A stretch of DNA of 64,000 bases, taken from Tubiluchus corallicola (lineage: Eukaryota > Priapulida > Priapulimorpha > Priapulimorphida > Tubiluchidae). How positions within the stretch are numbered: position 1 is the first letter of the stretch; each line of letters begins with the position of its first letter. Of the stretch, positions 22,804 through 37,800 are shown one piece after another. The stretch spans positions 186,001 through 250,000 of the forward strand of contig JAQGDQ010000060.1 in the NCBI GenBank assembly GCA_030141605.1, read 5' to 3'. A model generated the notes under the pieces. That model ran no database searches. It saw only the letters and a list, made by a program, of their open reading frames with translations, and was not told the origin of the DNA. The translations under genes and the position numbers were made by a program.

Positions 22804-25800
22804 CTGTAACAGGAAGAACTGTTGTTCAGTCTTGCACAATACTTCCACAGAATGCCACAATGGCAGCTAAAGGAAAGGCCAAGTCTTCTGGGAAGTGAGG
22901 CTTAATTCAATGTTTGCAAAAATTGTTAGAAGGATTTAGTAAAAAGTGTAACAAGCGCCTCCTGTAATTAGTAAAATCACTTTAAAGTTGCGATCATTTT
23001 GCACTTGGGCGCGGCTCCCATTTTTCCACCAATGATGTCATTCATTGACTGAAGAAAAGCAGCGCACTGTTAATTGGGGTCTAAAGTATAATAAACATTC
23101 ACAAAACATTAGATAGCTATTTTGACATATTTCTGCCTGAATATTAGGTGAGCCGCAGAAGTGTGAAATATTTTAACCAGGCTGCGCTTATGAAAAGTCA
23201 CGTAGTCCCACCAGTTACGTCATAACTTTTAAATGAATAGCAGGAGTATAAATTAACTTTATGCTTTTATACACAGCTTTGACAATTTTTTGTTATATTT
23301 TTCTAAGTTTAAATAATAGCGTTAAAATAAACCAACGTGCTAAATGACTTGTCTTTTCCTTTAATTACTATTACAGACAGTTGTTCTTTCCTTTAATTGC
23401 TATTATAGACAATTGTTCTTTCCTTTAATTGCTATTACAGACTGTTGTTCTTTCCTTTAATTGTATTACAGACTGTTGTTCTTTCTTTTAATTGCTATTA
23501 TAGACAGTTGTTCTTTCCTTTAATTGCTATTACAGACTGTTGTTCTTTCCTTTAATTGCTATTACAGACTGTTGTTCTTTCCTTTAATTACTATTACAGA
23601 CTGTTGTTCTTTCCTTTAATTACTATTATAGACAGTTGTTCTTTCCTTTAATTGCTATTACAGACTGTTGTTCTTTCCTTTAATTGCTATTACAGACTGT
23701 TGCTCTTTCCTTTAATTACTATTACAGACTGTTGTTCTTTCCTTTAATTGCTATTACAGACTGTTGTTCTTTCCTTTAATTACTATTACAGACTGTTGCT
23801 CTTTCCTTTAATTGCTATTACAGACTGTTGTTCTTTCCTTTACCAACAAACATATTTCACAATATCAAATGTGTAGAAATGCTGATTCCGTTAAATTTAT
23901 TAAATTAACTAGAAGTGTTCCACAGATACCATTGGATTTCCATTTTTAAGAACGTTCGTACCTGAAGTTGAAAGACGGCTGCTGGCTAGGCGCACCAAAG
24001 TTGAAGTTAGGAGCGGCGCCAGTTGCTTGAGAAAAGTTAAATCCACCTTGACTAGGTCCAGCGGTCGGTTGCTGACCAAATGCAAAAGCTGGCTGTTGAG
24101 ACGGCTGTGGCGGTTGTTGCTGCTGCTAAAAAGAAGCAACTTTCGTGTTAATTAGTCAAAAACTTCAAATCTGCATTGACATCTTTTTTAGACCAAGTCG
24201 TGGCAAAGCAGTTAAAAGTTAAGCATAAATAAAAATTTATACAAACACGGTTTTGCGGTCTAGAGTTTTACGTTTTAGTACAAATAAAAGTAAGAACATG
24301 TAAAATACAAGGAACTATAAAATTTATATGACACTAATGTCAGAAGCAGCTTTCCGATTAAAATTTTAACACTTTACTGTACGATGTATTGCAAATGTGA
24401 TAGGGTATGTTTAAAGCCATAAAAGAAACTGGTATATATAATAATGGTAAATTATAAATTCAGTAATTAGTCATCAAATGATTGTGATGTGACCTAATTT
24501 GCGATCATCTAATGAACATATTAGCACACTAATTATCGTCTATCGTAATGTTTTAATCCTTTGTTAACTGTTTTATTTTTCACAGCTAGGAAAGCATTTG
24601 CTAACATTAAGCAATGAACTCTCAAAGCATTTGAGTTATACAAGCAATACATTATCGATTTTTCAGCATCAGAGCATACATCATGGTCTATCGAAGGTAC
24701 GACTTCATTGAACTATGGAATCACTTAACACTATATTTTCCTGAAATCCCTAATTATGCTTAAGCAAGGATTTTATTATAAGTAAAGTTTAAATACCTGA
24801 GAACCAAAAGAAAAGTTCGGCGTTGCTGAAGCACTAAAGTTAAAACCACCAGTGGGAGCCTGAGTAACAGGGGCTGCACCAAAGTTCGGTACTGCAGCAG
24901 CATTACTAGAGAAATTACTGCTTCCAAAGCCACCTGAAAATACGCAATACAACTTACCGTATTTTCCCGTGTATAAGAGACCCTTTTTTGCTCAGAATTT
25001 TCACTTTAAAAATAGGGGGTCTCTTATACATGGGAGTAAGTCTTTTCAATAAGATGCATAAATTGTGACACTAATGATTTTAAAGAAATAAGTGCTCTAC
25101 AACTGTTTTGCGTGTCGCGTTCGACTATGAAGCGGTTGTAAGCAATACAAGCATCGTGACACAGGCATTATCTCCTCGTTTTCTCTTTTCCTGTTACAGG
25201 TTTGCAGGTACGCACTTTAATATATACCAGTACTCTTTTTCTACAACACATTAACTGGTTTTATTTTGTTTTCAGTACCGCACTGAGTTGAAAAAAGTTG
25301 TACTTTACCCTCTAAAAATGTCCGTCTGAAAAAACTTTTTTCCAGAATTTTTGCCTAAAAATTGAAGGGGTCTCTTATACACAAGGGTCTCTTATACACG
25401 GGAAAATACGGTAATCATGTTTATTTCTAGACTTCCATTAGTAAATTACAAAAAAAATTCGGCTCCGTTTCCACAAAAATTCGCTTTCGATCCACTTTTA
25501 GCTTGATAGCTTATTCAGAAATCGGTTTGGTGGCACGTTCGATCGTTCAGATTAACACCAAAAAAATCAGTTCAGTTGATGCAAATGTGCCTTCAGTATA
25601 CCCTTAGAAAATACGTAATCACAGAGCATGACTTTATTCATAGAGCATCAGTCTCAGCAATACTATGACATCATTCTGCCGTCAAGAGTAGCAAATATTT
25701 TTAGGCACATCATAGACAGATGCTCTCAGAGTCTAAGAGAAGCGGATATTCAAAAAACTAACACAAACTACTTTCCTTTGCTGCAAGAGCAATGCACTAC

Positions 25801-28800
25801 ATGTTATTTAGTTGTTTACGCAGATACAGACACACACCTGTGGTACCCAGTCACATCGCAGAGTACAAGGTAATTCTCTTCATCTCTTGCATCCAAAGCT
25901 AAATTAACACAATTACTATCAAAACTAGTACAGCATAAATAATTACGTGATTTACTTATGTCAACTTGAAAGCATTTAGAATAAAAACTACTTACCGAAA
26001 GCTGGAGCAGCAGATCCAGCAGCAGGAGTCCCGAAAGCGGGTGCGGCGGAAGGAAATCCTCCGGTATTAGCTGCGCCAAATGCAAAAGGTGCCGAATTCG
26101 CCTGTGTGGTCTGTGTGATTCCACCTAGCAACGTAAAGAATGATATTACAAAACTAACAACTTTGCTAAAACTCCAAGAAATCTGCTGTTACTTAGTAAT
26201 CTTACGAAACTGGAGACAGATTCACTAACAGTTTTCATAAGAAAGTTTATAAAAATTGTTTTTGTTTTCGCAAAGCTATGATCGTATTTAATAACCTTAT
26301 CAGGTTACGAAACCTTTGTGAATACTACCGTAAGCCTAAAAATCTTCCTAAGAACAATGTTACAAATTAAACTGTTCGTAACTTTGTGAATCCGCCTCAC
26401 AATTTTGACAAGAAATGTTTCAGCGGTAGACGTGGACTTTATACACAAAACTGCCAATGACAATACATGCAATTTCAGCTTCGTGTGATTTCTCCAGACT
26501 CATTATACAAAAAAAAACAGCGTTAGTAAATCCTTTTCTCAGAACTGTAAACAATTTATCTGAAACTGTCAGGCGCTATATATTATGGACTCACTTGAAA
26601 AGCAAACTGGGAAAGGGACAAATTTAGCAAGAAGAAGAAACAACAACGTAAGAATGTGCGCAACAATAAACCCAAGTGGTCGGTGGAAAGATCTGGGTGG
26701 GTGGTGAGGCAAAGGGGGATAGTGGGGCAATAGGGTGGTGTTAGGAGCAAGTAATAAATAACTTTTTGTTTTTTACAAAATCTGAATGACAAAATATGTC
26801 ATAAACACTAAGGTAAAGGAACACATACAGTTTATAAAGAATAAAACTGACATAAGAATTATAAACTGCTAAATAAACTGGTTTACTAAATTAGGTTTTA
26901 TTTGTGAAATAAATCGTTGTGTTCATTCTTCTTGTTTACAATTTGAAGCATACCAAAATAAAAAAGCTGTGTTCACGTGTGTATGAGAGGCGCTAGGAAA
27001 TCACATGAAAGTCGAGGGGGCGCCAGCCTGGAAACGTATGGGAACCACTGCTCTAAACAATGCAAAATCTGATGAATAATAATGAAACCACTAATAACAA
27101 AGACTTACCTGTAATGGACTGTGAAGTGCTTGCTACTGAAGCTGTAGCACCAAATGCGAAAGGTGCAGCACTTGCTGCTGGAATACTCTGACCAAATGCA
27201 AATGATGCAGTACTAGTTGTAGGCATTGCAGAAGTTGACTGACCAAATGCAAACGGTGTAACGGTGCTTACTGACGTAGCCGGTGATGCAGAAACGGGTT
27301 GGCCAAAAGAAAATGGCGCAACACTACTGGCAGATGATGCTGGAGCAGAAGCAGCCTGACCAAATGCAAAAGGGGCGGTACTAGAAGATTCCGGGGTTTG
27401 CCGACCAAAAACGAACGGTGCACTTGCACTTGAAGCGACTGTAGTATTTGTCTGGCCAAAGGAAAATGGTGCACTTCCAGCTGCACCAGTCTGCCCAAAT
27501 GCAAATGGTGTGCTTCCAGCCGAAGTAGTTGCTGCTGCACTAGGTAAACCAAAAGAAAATGGTGCAGTTGTGGTAGACACCGGTGCAGTGTTTGCCTGGC
27601 CAAACGACAACTGAGATGTTGCAGGTGGCGTCGCTGCGGCACTGGACAGACCAAAAGAAAACGGCGCAGTTGTTGCCAATGTCGCTGTAGAACTCTTTTG
27701 GCCGAAGGCAAATGATGCACTAGCTGATGTTGTTGCAGAAGTTTGAGAAAACGACAGAGGCGCAACCACGGCTGACGACGCTGCTGTAGTTGACGGTCCA
27801 AAAGCAAAAGGTGTACTAGTCGATGTGGCAGCTGTGCTTCCAGTTTGACCAAAAGAAAATGGCGCACTGCCGCTTGAAGTAACCGCGGTGCTGGACTTTC
27901 CAAACGCAAATGGGACTGCAGAACTTGTTGAGGTTGCAGGCTGTCCAAAAGTAAACTGAGAACTAACAGCTTCCGACTTCTTCTGAGTTTCCGGCTCAAC
28001 ACCTGCAAAAATGAAGAGTGTTGCAAATGAAATGTAGCCAAAAACCGTTAATGTAGATGCAAGGCAACAAGTAAGACAATATAGTAAAAAATTTAATAAC
28101 TAAATCGAATGTTAGCTTTACAGAACGGCTGTGTACAAACTTTTAAACTTCCTCATCTCACTTTTAATAAATTAAGACTTATTACTTCAAAAAATCCAAT
28201 CACTATTATCTTGCATATATCACATATTAGAAGTGCACAGACTGTGGAATTTACCAGTTAACCAGTTAACCGCCATTACCAATTACATTCACTGATTATT
28301 TAAAAAATGGTAGAACATCTCGTTAAGCCCTGTTTTTTATGTTTACGGTTGTGCAACATGTAAACAAATTGTCAATTCAGGATTGAGACTTTCATTTTGA
28401 ATAGCTACCATTTTTACTAGACTCCTGTCATCTGCGTCTACTTTAAAAACACTCCACACTTCTGGTTTTGTTTGCTGTTATCCTTAACAATTCCATCAAA
28501 GTTATAGAAAGCATCTGTCTCAGTAATAAGTTGACATCATTCTGATTGTCAAGAGTAGCAAATATTTGTTAAATACATCACAGGCAGATGCTATACCCCC
28601 AGTGTTCCCACAGCAAGTTGAGAAACTTTTCCACAATCACTGCCATATAAAACTTCCGAAAAGTTAGTGCTATTCCGACTAATCAATTTTATCGTAAGTC
28701 AGTCGGCCGTGACATTCGACTAAGCGCTCGATCATAAATTAACATAATCGATGATTGCTAAATACAGTAAGTGTAAGTTTAATTGTAGTGTTGATAGCAA

Positions 28801-31800
28801 CAAATGTCATTAGTAAAATATCTTAATGAATATGCACAATAACTTAATCAAACAGAGTATTTACTTAGGGAAAGAAGTTTCCAACGATCAACACTGAAGC
28901 AGCGTGACTTACAGTAAGATGCAGCAAGCACTTTGTGACGTTCTTAAATGATATCCCGCATTGCTGTGAAGGTGGTGAAACAAAGGCCAGTTAATGTCCA
29001 AATATAATGTTTTACACTGACACATCTCTACAAAATATTACGACCAGTCATTTCTTGATCATCGATCGTAATTCAATATCAATCACAGAAATGAGACATT
29101 TTCAACACTAAAAGCACTAAATGTACACATACCTGTCTGTTTGGTCTGCAATCCACCAGTTCCAAATGTAAATGGTGCAGCTGCGTTTGCGCTGGACTGC
29201 GCACCAAATTTGAAACCAGTGTCCGGAGCACCAAAAGCCTTACTGGTCACTGCATCACGCGGCTCTAACTGCGAGTCACTCGGTTTCTTAGCAGATGTCT
29301 GGCCGAAAACACCGGTCTGATCACCTGTCTGCTTGCCAAACGCAAAAGCAGGAGCATTTGATTTCTCGCCTGTGAACTGAATACTGCCAGCAAATGGTGA
29401 AGCACCGAGTCCCGCACCAGAGTTTGCACTCACATCTGGAGTGGCGATTTTGAAAGGAGCGGCACCACTTACGGGTAACTTTTCACTATCAACTGGCGTT
29501 GCTGCCTCACTTTGTTTGGCATAACCAAATGAAAGTAGTTTCTTACTGTCTGATTCAACACTAGAAACTAACGTGCTGGTCGGCACACTAGATACGGCAG
29601 GTGAAAACTGGAATGTAGAAGGTGTCGATGACAAAGCAGCGACGACGCTCGTTGTTGCAACACCAAATTGAAAAGTCGGTGCCGCTGATGAGGTAGATTC
29701 TGTTGACTTAACGGCAGGCGGAAGCTGAAATCCGGGTTTTGATGATGAATCGTCTTCACCAGTGGATTTGGTGCCAAAAGAGAAGCCAGATCCTGCAGCC
29801 GAGGTACTATCACCGAGTTTAAATGAAATGCCTTCACCTACAGGTTTGAATCCTACACTACCAGGTGGAGTTTCTGTTGTATGAGAACTTCCAGTAGACT
29901 CAGATCCAGTAAATGTGGATGAAAGTGAACTCTCGGCCAATTTTGAACCAAAAGTAAATCCACCTGGACCAGCAGAAGTCGATGCGCTGTCTTTGTCTGG
30001 CACAGCTGTCAATGAACAAAAAAATATTTGTGCATGAAATATATACTAAAATGAGCACTCGTAAGAATAATATTAATTTTTCACGTTAGATTTTGGGAAT
30101 TCCGCCAATTAATGACTAGTCACCAATTCCATTCACTACAATGATTACAATTTTATTAGTATAATAAGTAGTTATGTAACATTAATTAATCAGAAATTTA
30201 GAACGACGACATTTTGAGAAATTGCAAGATGAATCGATTAATTTCGGTGCTAAAAAACATCAACAAAAGAAATGAAAGTATAAAATACGAAACAGCCCAT
30301 CCACTCCTGCTGTATACAGACTCCCCCCCTCCCCCCGATTAAACATAAGTTTCAGCGGATGACTACTTTTTAAACTATGACTGCAGAAATATCAATATAC
30401 ACTTACATAGCGATTTGGTGCCGGGTCGAATTGAGTTGCACGCAACACACTTGTTCGTAGAGCTGTTATTGTGTAACATGCATACGTCACACTCCCACTT
30501 ATCGGTGCCCTTTTTGAATTTCTCACCGAAACCTAAGAGTTTAGATACAAAAAAATGATATTTGTTACCTTAATGCGTACTACTAACATCAAGCAACTTT
30601 TTACACTACTTGACCTCAGAAAATCTGGGCATGGCTTTCAACAGAATTCATCTGTGTGGTGCAAGACGCCTACTCATCATTGGTCATTACTTGTAGCAAT
30701 AAACACAAACATGTTAAAAAATGAAAGTTTTCCAATTCAATAGGATTTCGGATTTAAAAACCCTTAAAACTGATTCATAAAGAGACTTTAAATACATGGA
30801 TGAAAATTACAATTAATAATAATGTAATAATAATAATAATAATAATCATAATCATAAGCTCTGTTGTGATTCTTTCTACATCCAACACACACTTAAGTTC
30901 ATAAACACAAACTCTAATGCCATTTAAAACAGACTGAACTGACTAAATAAAAAAATATATAATTTGTCATATCAGTGGTAAACAATCCTTTATGTTGGCA
31001 AAGTGAAAGCTAAACTTCTACTCACACATTAAGCCAACTTCACAATATACACACGTAATGGAAAAAGACTAATTTTGGACAAAAAACACCTAAGCCTGTA
31101 ACAGTACATTGACCTATCAATGCAACACGATATCTCTGATTACGAAAGTGATAATGCGAGTGTTAAAACTGACCGAGCAAATAGACGGGTCAGTTTAAGT
31201 TTATAGCCTGAATTAATGAGACGTACCATTAGCAGTTGACTGTTCGCTTGCCTGTTCTGTAGATTTTTCAGACGGTTTCGGCGTCTGACAAGCTACACAC
31301 TGAGCATCCGTCTTTGAGTTACTAACCATACACGAGGAACAAGACCAGGAGCCTTTAGGCGGTTTAAACTTGTCCCCAAAGCCACCAACAGGCAAGTCTG
31401 CAATGTCCGATGAATTCTGACAAGTTTTGCAAGGGTCAAGATCTGTGCATAACGAACCACATTTAGGACATTTTTTAAGCACAGGGCCACTTGAAGATTG
31501 TTGTTCTGAGCAACTAGACGTGGGTTTACTTTCACCACAGGCGGCGCAGTTCTTTGCATCTGCTGCATTGTTGATCATGCACACTGAGCAAGTCCAGCTA
31601 CCAGCTGGTTTAAATTGTGATGCACACAGAGGCACACCTGTACAGTTATTACCTGCAAACAAACATATGATTATATATAGTGCAAAAGCAGAAATTTAGC
31701 TTAAAAAATTCTAAAGATTTAAATATAACAAAGCAAAGTGTGACATATGGCTAACAGCTAGCAGCACACCCAGCATTTCTCAAGAATTTTATTAATTTAC

Positions 31801-34800
31801 TACTGACAATAACAAGCAAATTAAACCGAAAGCAATTCGCTCACCTTTTTTCAATGCATCCAGCACACTACCTGTACTCAGCTCAGATGCCGGCTTTACC
31901 TGCTCGTCAACACGATTAGCAACCTTGCTTTTCAATGCAGCTTCCGTAAATGTTGTTTTTAGCGCCGCATCTGTAAACGCCGAAGACGACTTCTTGCCCA
32001 AAACGTCCATAACGCTACCTGATTTGAACTTTGACGCAACTTTGATGCCACCTACAAGAAAAATTCTCACCTACACTGACTGTACCCAAGAATTTGTATT
32101 TGCAAGACCACACAGATGCAGGTGAAGGCCAAAGCCATAAACTAGGCAGTCCATAGCACTACTCCTAAAAGCAGGGTCATCTTAACAACATTATAGAATA
32201 GTCAGGCAATATATATATAGGCCCAGGCACAAAGCAGTGCAATGGGACCTTTACCTACCCAAACACTCACAGGAATAAAAATGTAAATGATCAATAAGTG
32301 AAACCTGCATTTACTGTATTGGTACTTCCAACAAAATCAGTGTATTTAAACATTGAAAAACAAGCTGTACAGCAAAGATTAAGAGGTTTGAAAAACACAA
32401 AAATTTAAACATATTAATGATACTCAATTAGCAAATCGTGAAGACGGAGATGGAGCAGTATGAAATTACTATGAATATTTATTAATCAAGTGTTTAGCAC
32501 AAACATTTGCAGAAAGTCTTTGCAGAAAAATAGTTTATAATTGGATTAAAGTCAACACACTCCAGGGTGTCATTTTCCATATACACAAGTGAAAGCCAGT
32601 TCAAAACCTACTGCCTCATTGTGCTGATGTTGAAGCCGATTTTTTTTATAAGTTTCAGTCTTGAATACGACCATCATTTTTAAAATTTTCATCATCAAAA
32701 ACCACGTAGTGCTTGAGATGCTCACAGTAATACTTATAGTTTAGTTTAGCATAGCATTCACTTATTGACAGCAATTCACAAAATATACAGATTAGCATGT
32801 GCTTGTGGGGCCCAGTCAGCGACTGCCTAGCGTGTGCATGCGCGTTAAGGCAGCTCTGCTTAAAGGTGAATTGCTAAACAAAAATATCAATGATTTTAAA
32901 TACACACAAAAATGTAGACTAGCACATGAAAGAATTGTAAATCACAGAAGAAATTCAATTAAACTTACCACCAGAAGAAAGAGATTCGGATTTAACCGGT
33001 GATGAAGATTTGCCAAACTGCAGTTGTGGAGTAAACGCAGAAGAACCGCTGACTGGCTGTGCAACTTTCTCTTTTGTCTCTTTACCCGACGACCTTTCAT
33101 CAATCGGAGACGTGAATTGAAAATGGTTCTGCAAAACGAACAAAATGAAACCATTCACAAAAGACAGGATAAAGTCAAAGTGAAAGTTCAATATTTTACC
33201 ACAATGAACTTTGGTGAATGCCTGTGAAAAACAGTCAATGAATTTCTGTTATTATGATACCGTTTTGCAATGTCCTAAATAGCATTCTCACATTCATTCT
33301 CATTCAGATCATTTCATTAACTCATCCTTACTAATTTTCATCTCCTGCACTCTCCACTATCAATCCATTTTTTACCTTTCCTTTTTTGCACCCTAACACC
33401 TTTGCAGTATTTGTTTATAGTGACTTGTGAAGAAAATGCATTTGATTTTGTTTCTGCTGGTTGCGTTAGGCTTTCACATCATATTATAATAAGGCACAGT
33501 TGAGCAAAAACAAACACAACTATTTCCCATTTTCATGTGGCCCAATCAAAACTTTTCTATGAACCTACACCAACACAGGTAGTTTGGCAGAGTATAGAGA
33601 ATACAGAGAATAGAGAGTATACAGAGTAAATTGGATACTTTTAAGCAATGCTAAGCCACAAGGAAGAGAAAAAGTTTGGCAACAGCCAAAAATAAAAAAA
33701 AGTCGTAAAGCAGTGAACAAAACCATCGGAACCACTTTAAATTCACTCCAGCATACATGTGTACAATGGTTTCAAAACAAAAATAGACAAAAAAACCTAC
33801 ATGTAAAAATATTCCGCTTCTTTATTTTTAGGTACGACAAGTTGCAAAAATAGCAATTCGTTAAAAAAGTTAAAGTTCGTACTCCCTGTTCTGAAAAACT
33901 AGCTCGTGATGGATACTCTACTATTGGGCTAGCAAACGTGAACTCCATTTCCATTTCTTCTGTGGACTCTTTCTCTTCTTTAGCACCGATATTTGACTGA
34001 ACCCCATCGTATGGCAATACAGGACTTTGAACTGCCAAAGCGGCAGAAGCAGCAGAAGCAGCGGCCGTAGAGACGACAGGTGTGGAAAAGTTAAACTTTG
34101 GCAAACTGCCTAGTTGTAGCGGAACCGCAGTGGACAAATTTGGTTCTTCAATTAGCTGTAAACAGAAACATCTCATTAAAACAGGTAGACAATAACAACA
34201 GGTAATTAGCTAATCTCAAATCAACATAATTTATTTTTTGTGCAAAATATCAAACAAAGTGGATTAATGTTGTCCTGAGTTGGGTGACTGAGTGGTCTAG
34301 ATTTCTTGAGTTTGAGTCTAGCGGCTGTCAACATCATGACATATACCCTACATGTTATTCGTGTGTTGCATCTATACCTGTACTGTTGTAAGATGTTGCT
34401 CATTTAACAGACAACATTAGTGTTGCATCCATACCTGTATTGTTGTAAGTTGTTGCTCATTTAACAGACAACATTAGTGTTGCATCCATACCTGTATTGT
34501 TGTAAGTTGTTGCTCATTTAACAGACAACATTAGTGTTGCATACATACCTGTACTGTTGTAAGATGTTGCTCATTTAACAGACAACATTAGTGTTGCATC
34601 CATATCTGTACTGTTGTAAGATGTTGCTCATTTAACAGATAACATTAGTGTTGCATCCATACCTGTATTGTTGTAAGTTGTTGCTCATTTAACAGAGAAC
34701 ATTGGCACTCACAGCAACACAGGTAAAGACTACAAAAGTCTGAAAACTAAACAACTTGGCAACCCAGGATGAAGTGTTTAAAAAGTCAGCAATCTCAATG

Positions 34801-37800
34801 TACAGCCATTTTCCTAAGGAATGACCTCAGAAGATTTTCGGGAAAGGCTTTCAACAGAATCTGTCTGCGTGGTGCATGCCTTTGTCTCTCATCATAGATC
34901 ATTTCTAATATATGTACCTGATACGAGTTGGCTAATGATCAATGCAAATACCTCTATTTCCTCATGCTGCTTGGTGCTGTAGTGTGTCGTTCGTGGCCGC
35001 TTCATTTTTCCTCCAGCTCCACTATCTATCGACGACTGGGGAACCGTGACCGAAGTAAGAGGCAGCCGATTGACTGCAATAATTCCGGATTTTGTCGGCT
35101 GGCTAAGGTTCGCCGTTGGTGGACCACTTTGCCTTGACAGCTGTGAACAGAAAATCATACTTGCTTGGAAAAATAAATCATAAATGAGATGATTTAAAAT
35201 CATTGTCAAAATATCAACCCATTCCACCTTCGTCAAACATGTTAGGTACAAACCTAAACGAGTTACGTATTGATTTTTTTATTCAGAAGAAATAAAACTG
35301 TTGAAATCAATATTTGAAAATAATACTTCAAAGTTAAAAGCAAAGACGTAGCATTTAAATTTCTCTTTTTTTCTTAGAAGTTTCTGTTTAATCTAAAGAC
35401 AATATAAGTAGGATCTATTTTTTTATTTTATCAACATTTTTTTACAATTTCATTGATGCATTGATTTTTGGTTTTGGAACGTTTCTCAATTCATTTACAT
35501 TACTTATCCTATAAGAGTTAAGGTTTTGTCTAACGACATTTTGCTTAACATCTTGTTCTGTTGGAACGCATTAGCGTCGTTAAATGAGGGCTTACTGTAC
35601 TGCAATTATTAAATTATGAAACTTAATTTGTCGCTTTCTAGGGAACTATAAATTTTTTCAGATAGGGTTAAAGAAACCTCGCTGGATGTTATACAAGGTT
35701 GAAACAAACTTATAAACTGACCTCGGTCGTTTTAAATGGCATATCCGTTGTTCGTCGACGAGCAGACATATTTTTGGTAACACTGTACGGCGTCGCAAGC
35801 GGACTGTTCGGTATCCGCCTCGCATCCGATAGTGGAGTCGACATTTTTTCTAAAGCGTCGAGAATTCGTTTTGCCGTGGTGCTCGTCACACAGGACGGTC
35901 CACCAGCTGATGCGGAAGTGGCACGCGGTTTTGCTCTAACATCAATAGATCGTGGCTGAAATTCAGTGACATGTTAAATGACCCACTCAATGGGCAATAA
36001 ATTTCAATGGTGATTAAGTCGCGTTAGAGCTTACGTTTAAAGCACAAGAAAACCCTCCACTTACATAAATGTTAAAAACTTCGTCTTGAAACATTTACAT
36101 ACCACTTACATACTGCCTTTTTGTACATTAGACATGCGTCGACAGTAATGCTGTATCAAACATATAAATTTAAACTCCCGCGATGACCGCTAGTCGCAAC
36201 CATTTTGATGATTAGTCATTTGAAACAAATAATCAGGGCATTCGTAGTGCACACGTCACCGACTAAATAAAATTTAGAATTACTGTATCTTGTCAATAAG
36301 ATTAAAAATAAGTTTTGCGAGTGGTGCACCCTGGAGGGTGAGTCAACGACATATTATCAATTGGCACAAACATTTTAAATGATTATTTCTAGTTACAAGC
36401 AGGTAAACGAAATGCTAAGTAATATAATTTTGCACAGAAAGTTTTTTGGGACATATTTTAACATTTAGTTTTCTTCCCCTTATTTAGGCTAAGCGTAAGT
36501 TACGTCACGTAATGGAGCGGTTGTCGGAACAGTGTCACAGGAATTCCAAAATGAAAATAACTGCAAAGAGTCTTTGTTAATTCAACAAGCTACTGTCTCT
36601 ACTTCTGCCTTATATTATAACCAATTATTCCTACTGAATAATAATCACAAATACAAAAAAAAGCTCAACCTGATAAGGTGCAGCAGAAATTGGCCGCCCA
36701 CGCTTTGATGCCGATGCTCCTCCAAAAACTGTTTTACCCGGGTAATACGGGGACTCCAGAATGTTTGAGCCGAGTGTCGTAGCTGGCTCCAACTGTAACA
36801 CATTTTCCATTCTGTGTTAAATATTATCAAGTCACACAAAATAAGGATGAAAAACGTATAAATAATAGAGAAAACTGACTAAAGTATAATTTTAAAAACG
36901 AGATTTCACAATAGATATGTATACTGCGAATTTGAGTTTTCCACGATCAATAATTCGTTTGCAATGATAATCTCTCTCTCTCTCACTCTTAATACATATG
37001 CAGCAAATAATTGTGATAATTTAGCTAAATTTTACGAAAACTAAAAAAACTATATTTACTATAGGCTAGAAATTCCTGGACAATTTTCAAGCATTTTTGC
37101 AATGATAACAATTGTTTTGCTATAATTTCGGTAACACACAAGAACAATTCTGATAAAGCCACACCCCAAGTCTACAATTTCTCAAGCATGCTTTAGTTAG
37201 GATCTGAGAAGCTCGTGCCGTTTGTGCAAGTAAATGAAATGATTGTAATTTCAGTGCAAGGAACAAACTCTATCATGCTGTTTCTACATTCAACTCTTAT
37301 CGATCACACCAAAGAATCCACCGTGTTCTTAAAATTTATTTTATTTTTCGGAAAAAGTGCAATATGATCCCTCTTTGTCAGAAGCGTTATTTAAGCTGCA
37401 CAAGGCAACCTGGTAGTAAAACAAACGCATGAATAATCGGGACACAAAAAAATGTAACCATGCTGCAATAACAAAACAGGAAATCAATAACAATAACAAA
37501 ACACCAGTGACATGACGCTAAAACTTCTACACAATGAATGTAATTTGTATTTTCATCTATTGCACATATATGTATTGATGAAGCTATGATTTGAGTATAA
37601 CATTAAAAATGCCTTCAGAGCTGCTTCAAGGACGTCAGCCCCAGCCAAGAGTTACCATTAGCAACCACTTAGCAACCATTCGCACTACGGTAAAACTGCC
37701 GTAACATACCCACTTTCGATAAGACATTAATTATACGACTTTTAAAAGCACCAAGCAACGCGTAACACCTGTTCCAATGTTAAATCACTTGCCATAATCA

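Noticed and set aside
22861-22899. Small plus-strand exon reading MAAKGKAKSSGK before a GTGAGG donor
   Set aside because: The start context is good, but no following exon with matching phase was found and it lies within a NUP153 intron. Too short to support.
27268-28041. 257-codon frame overlapping NUP153 exon 14
   Set aside because: It is a shifted frame of the FxFG-coding exon, Leu/His/Gln-rich, with no domain.
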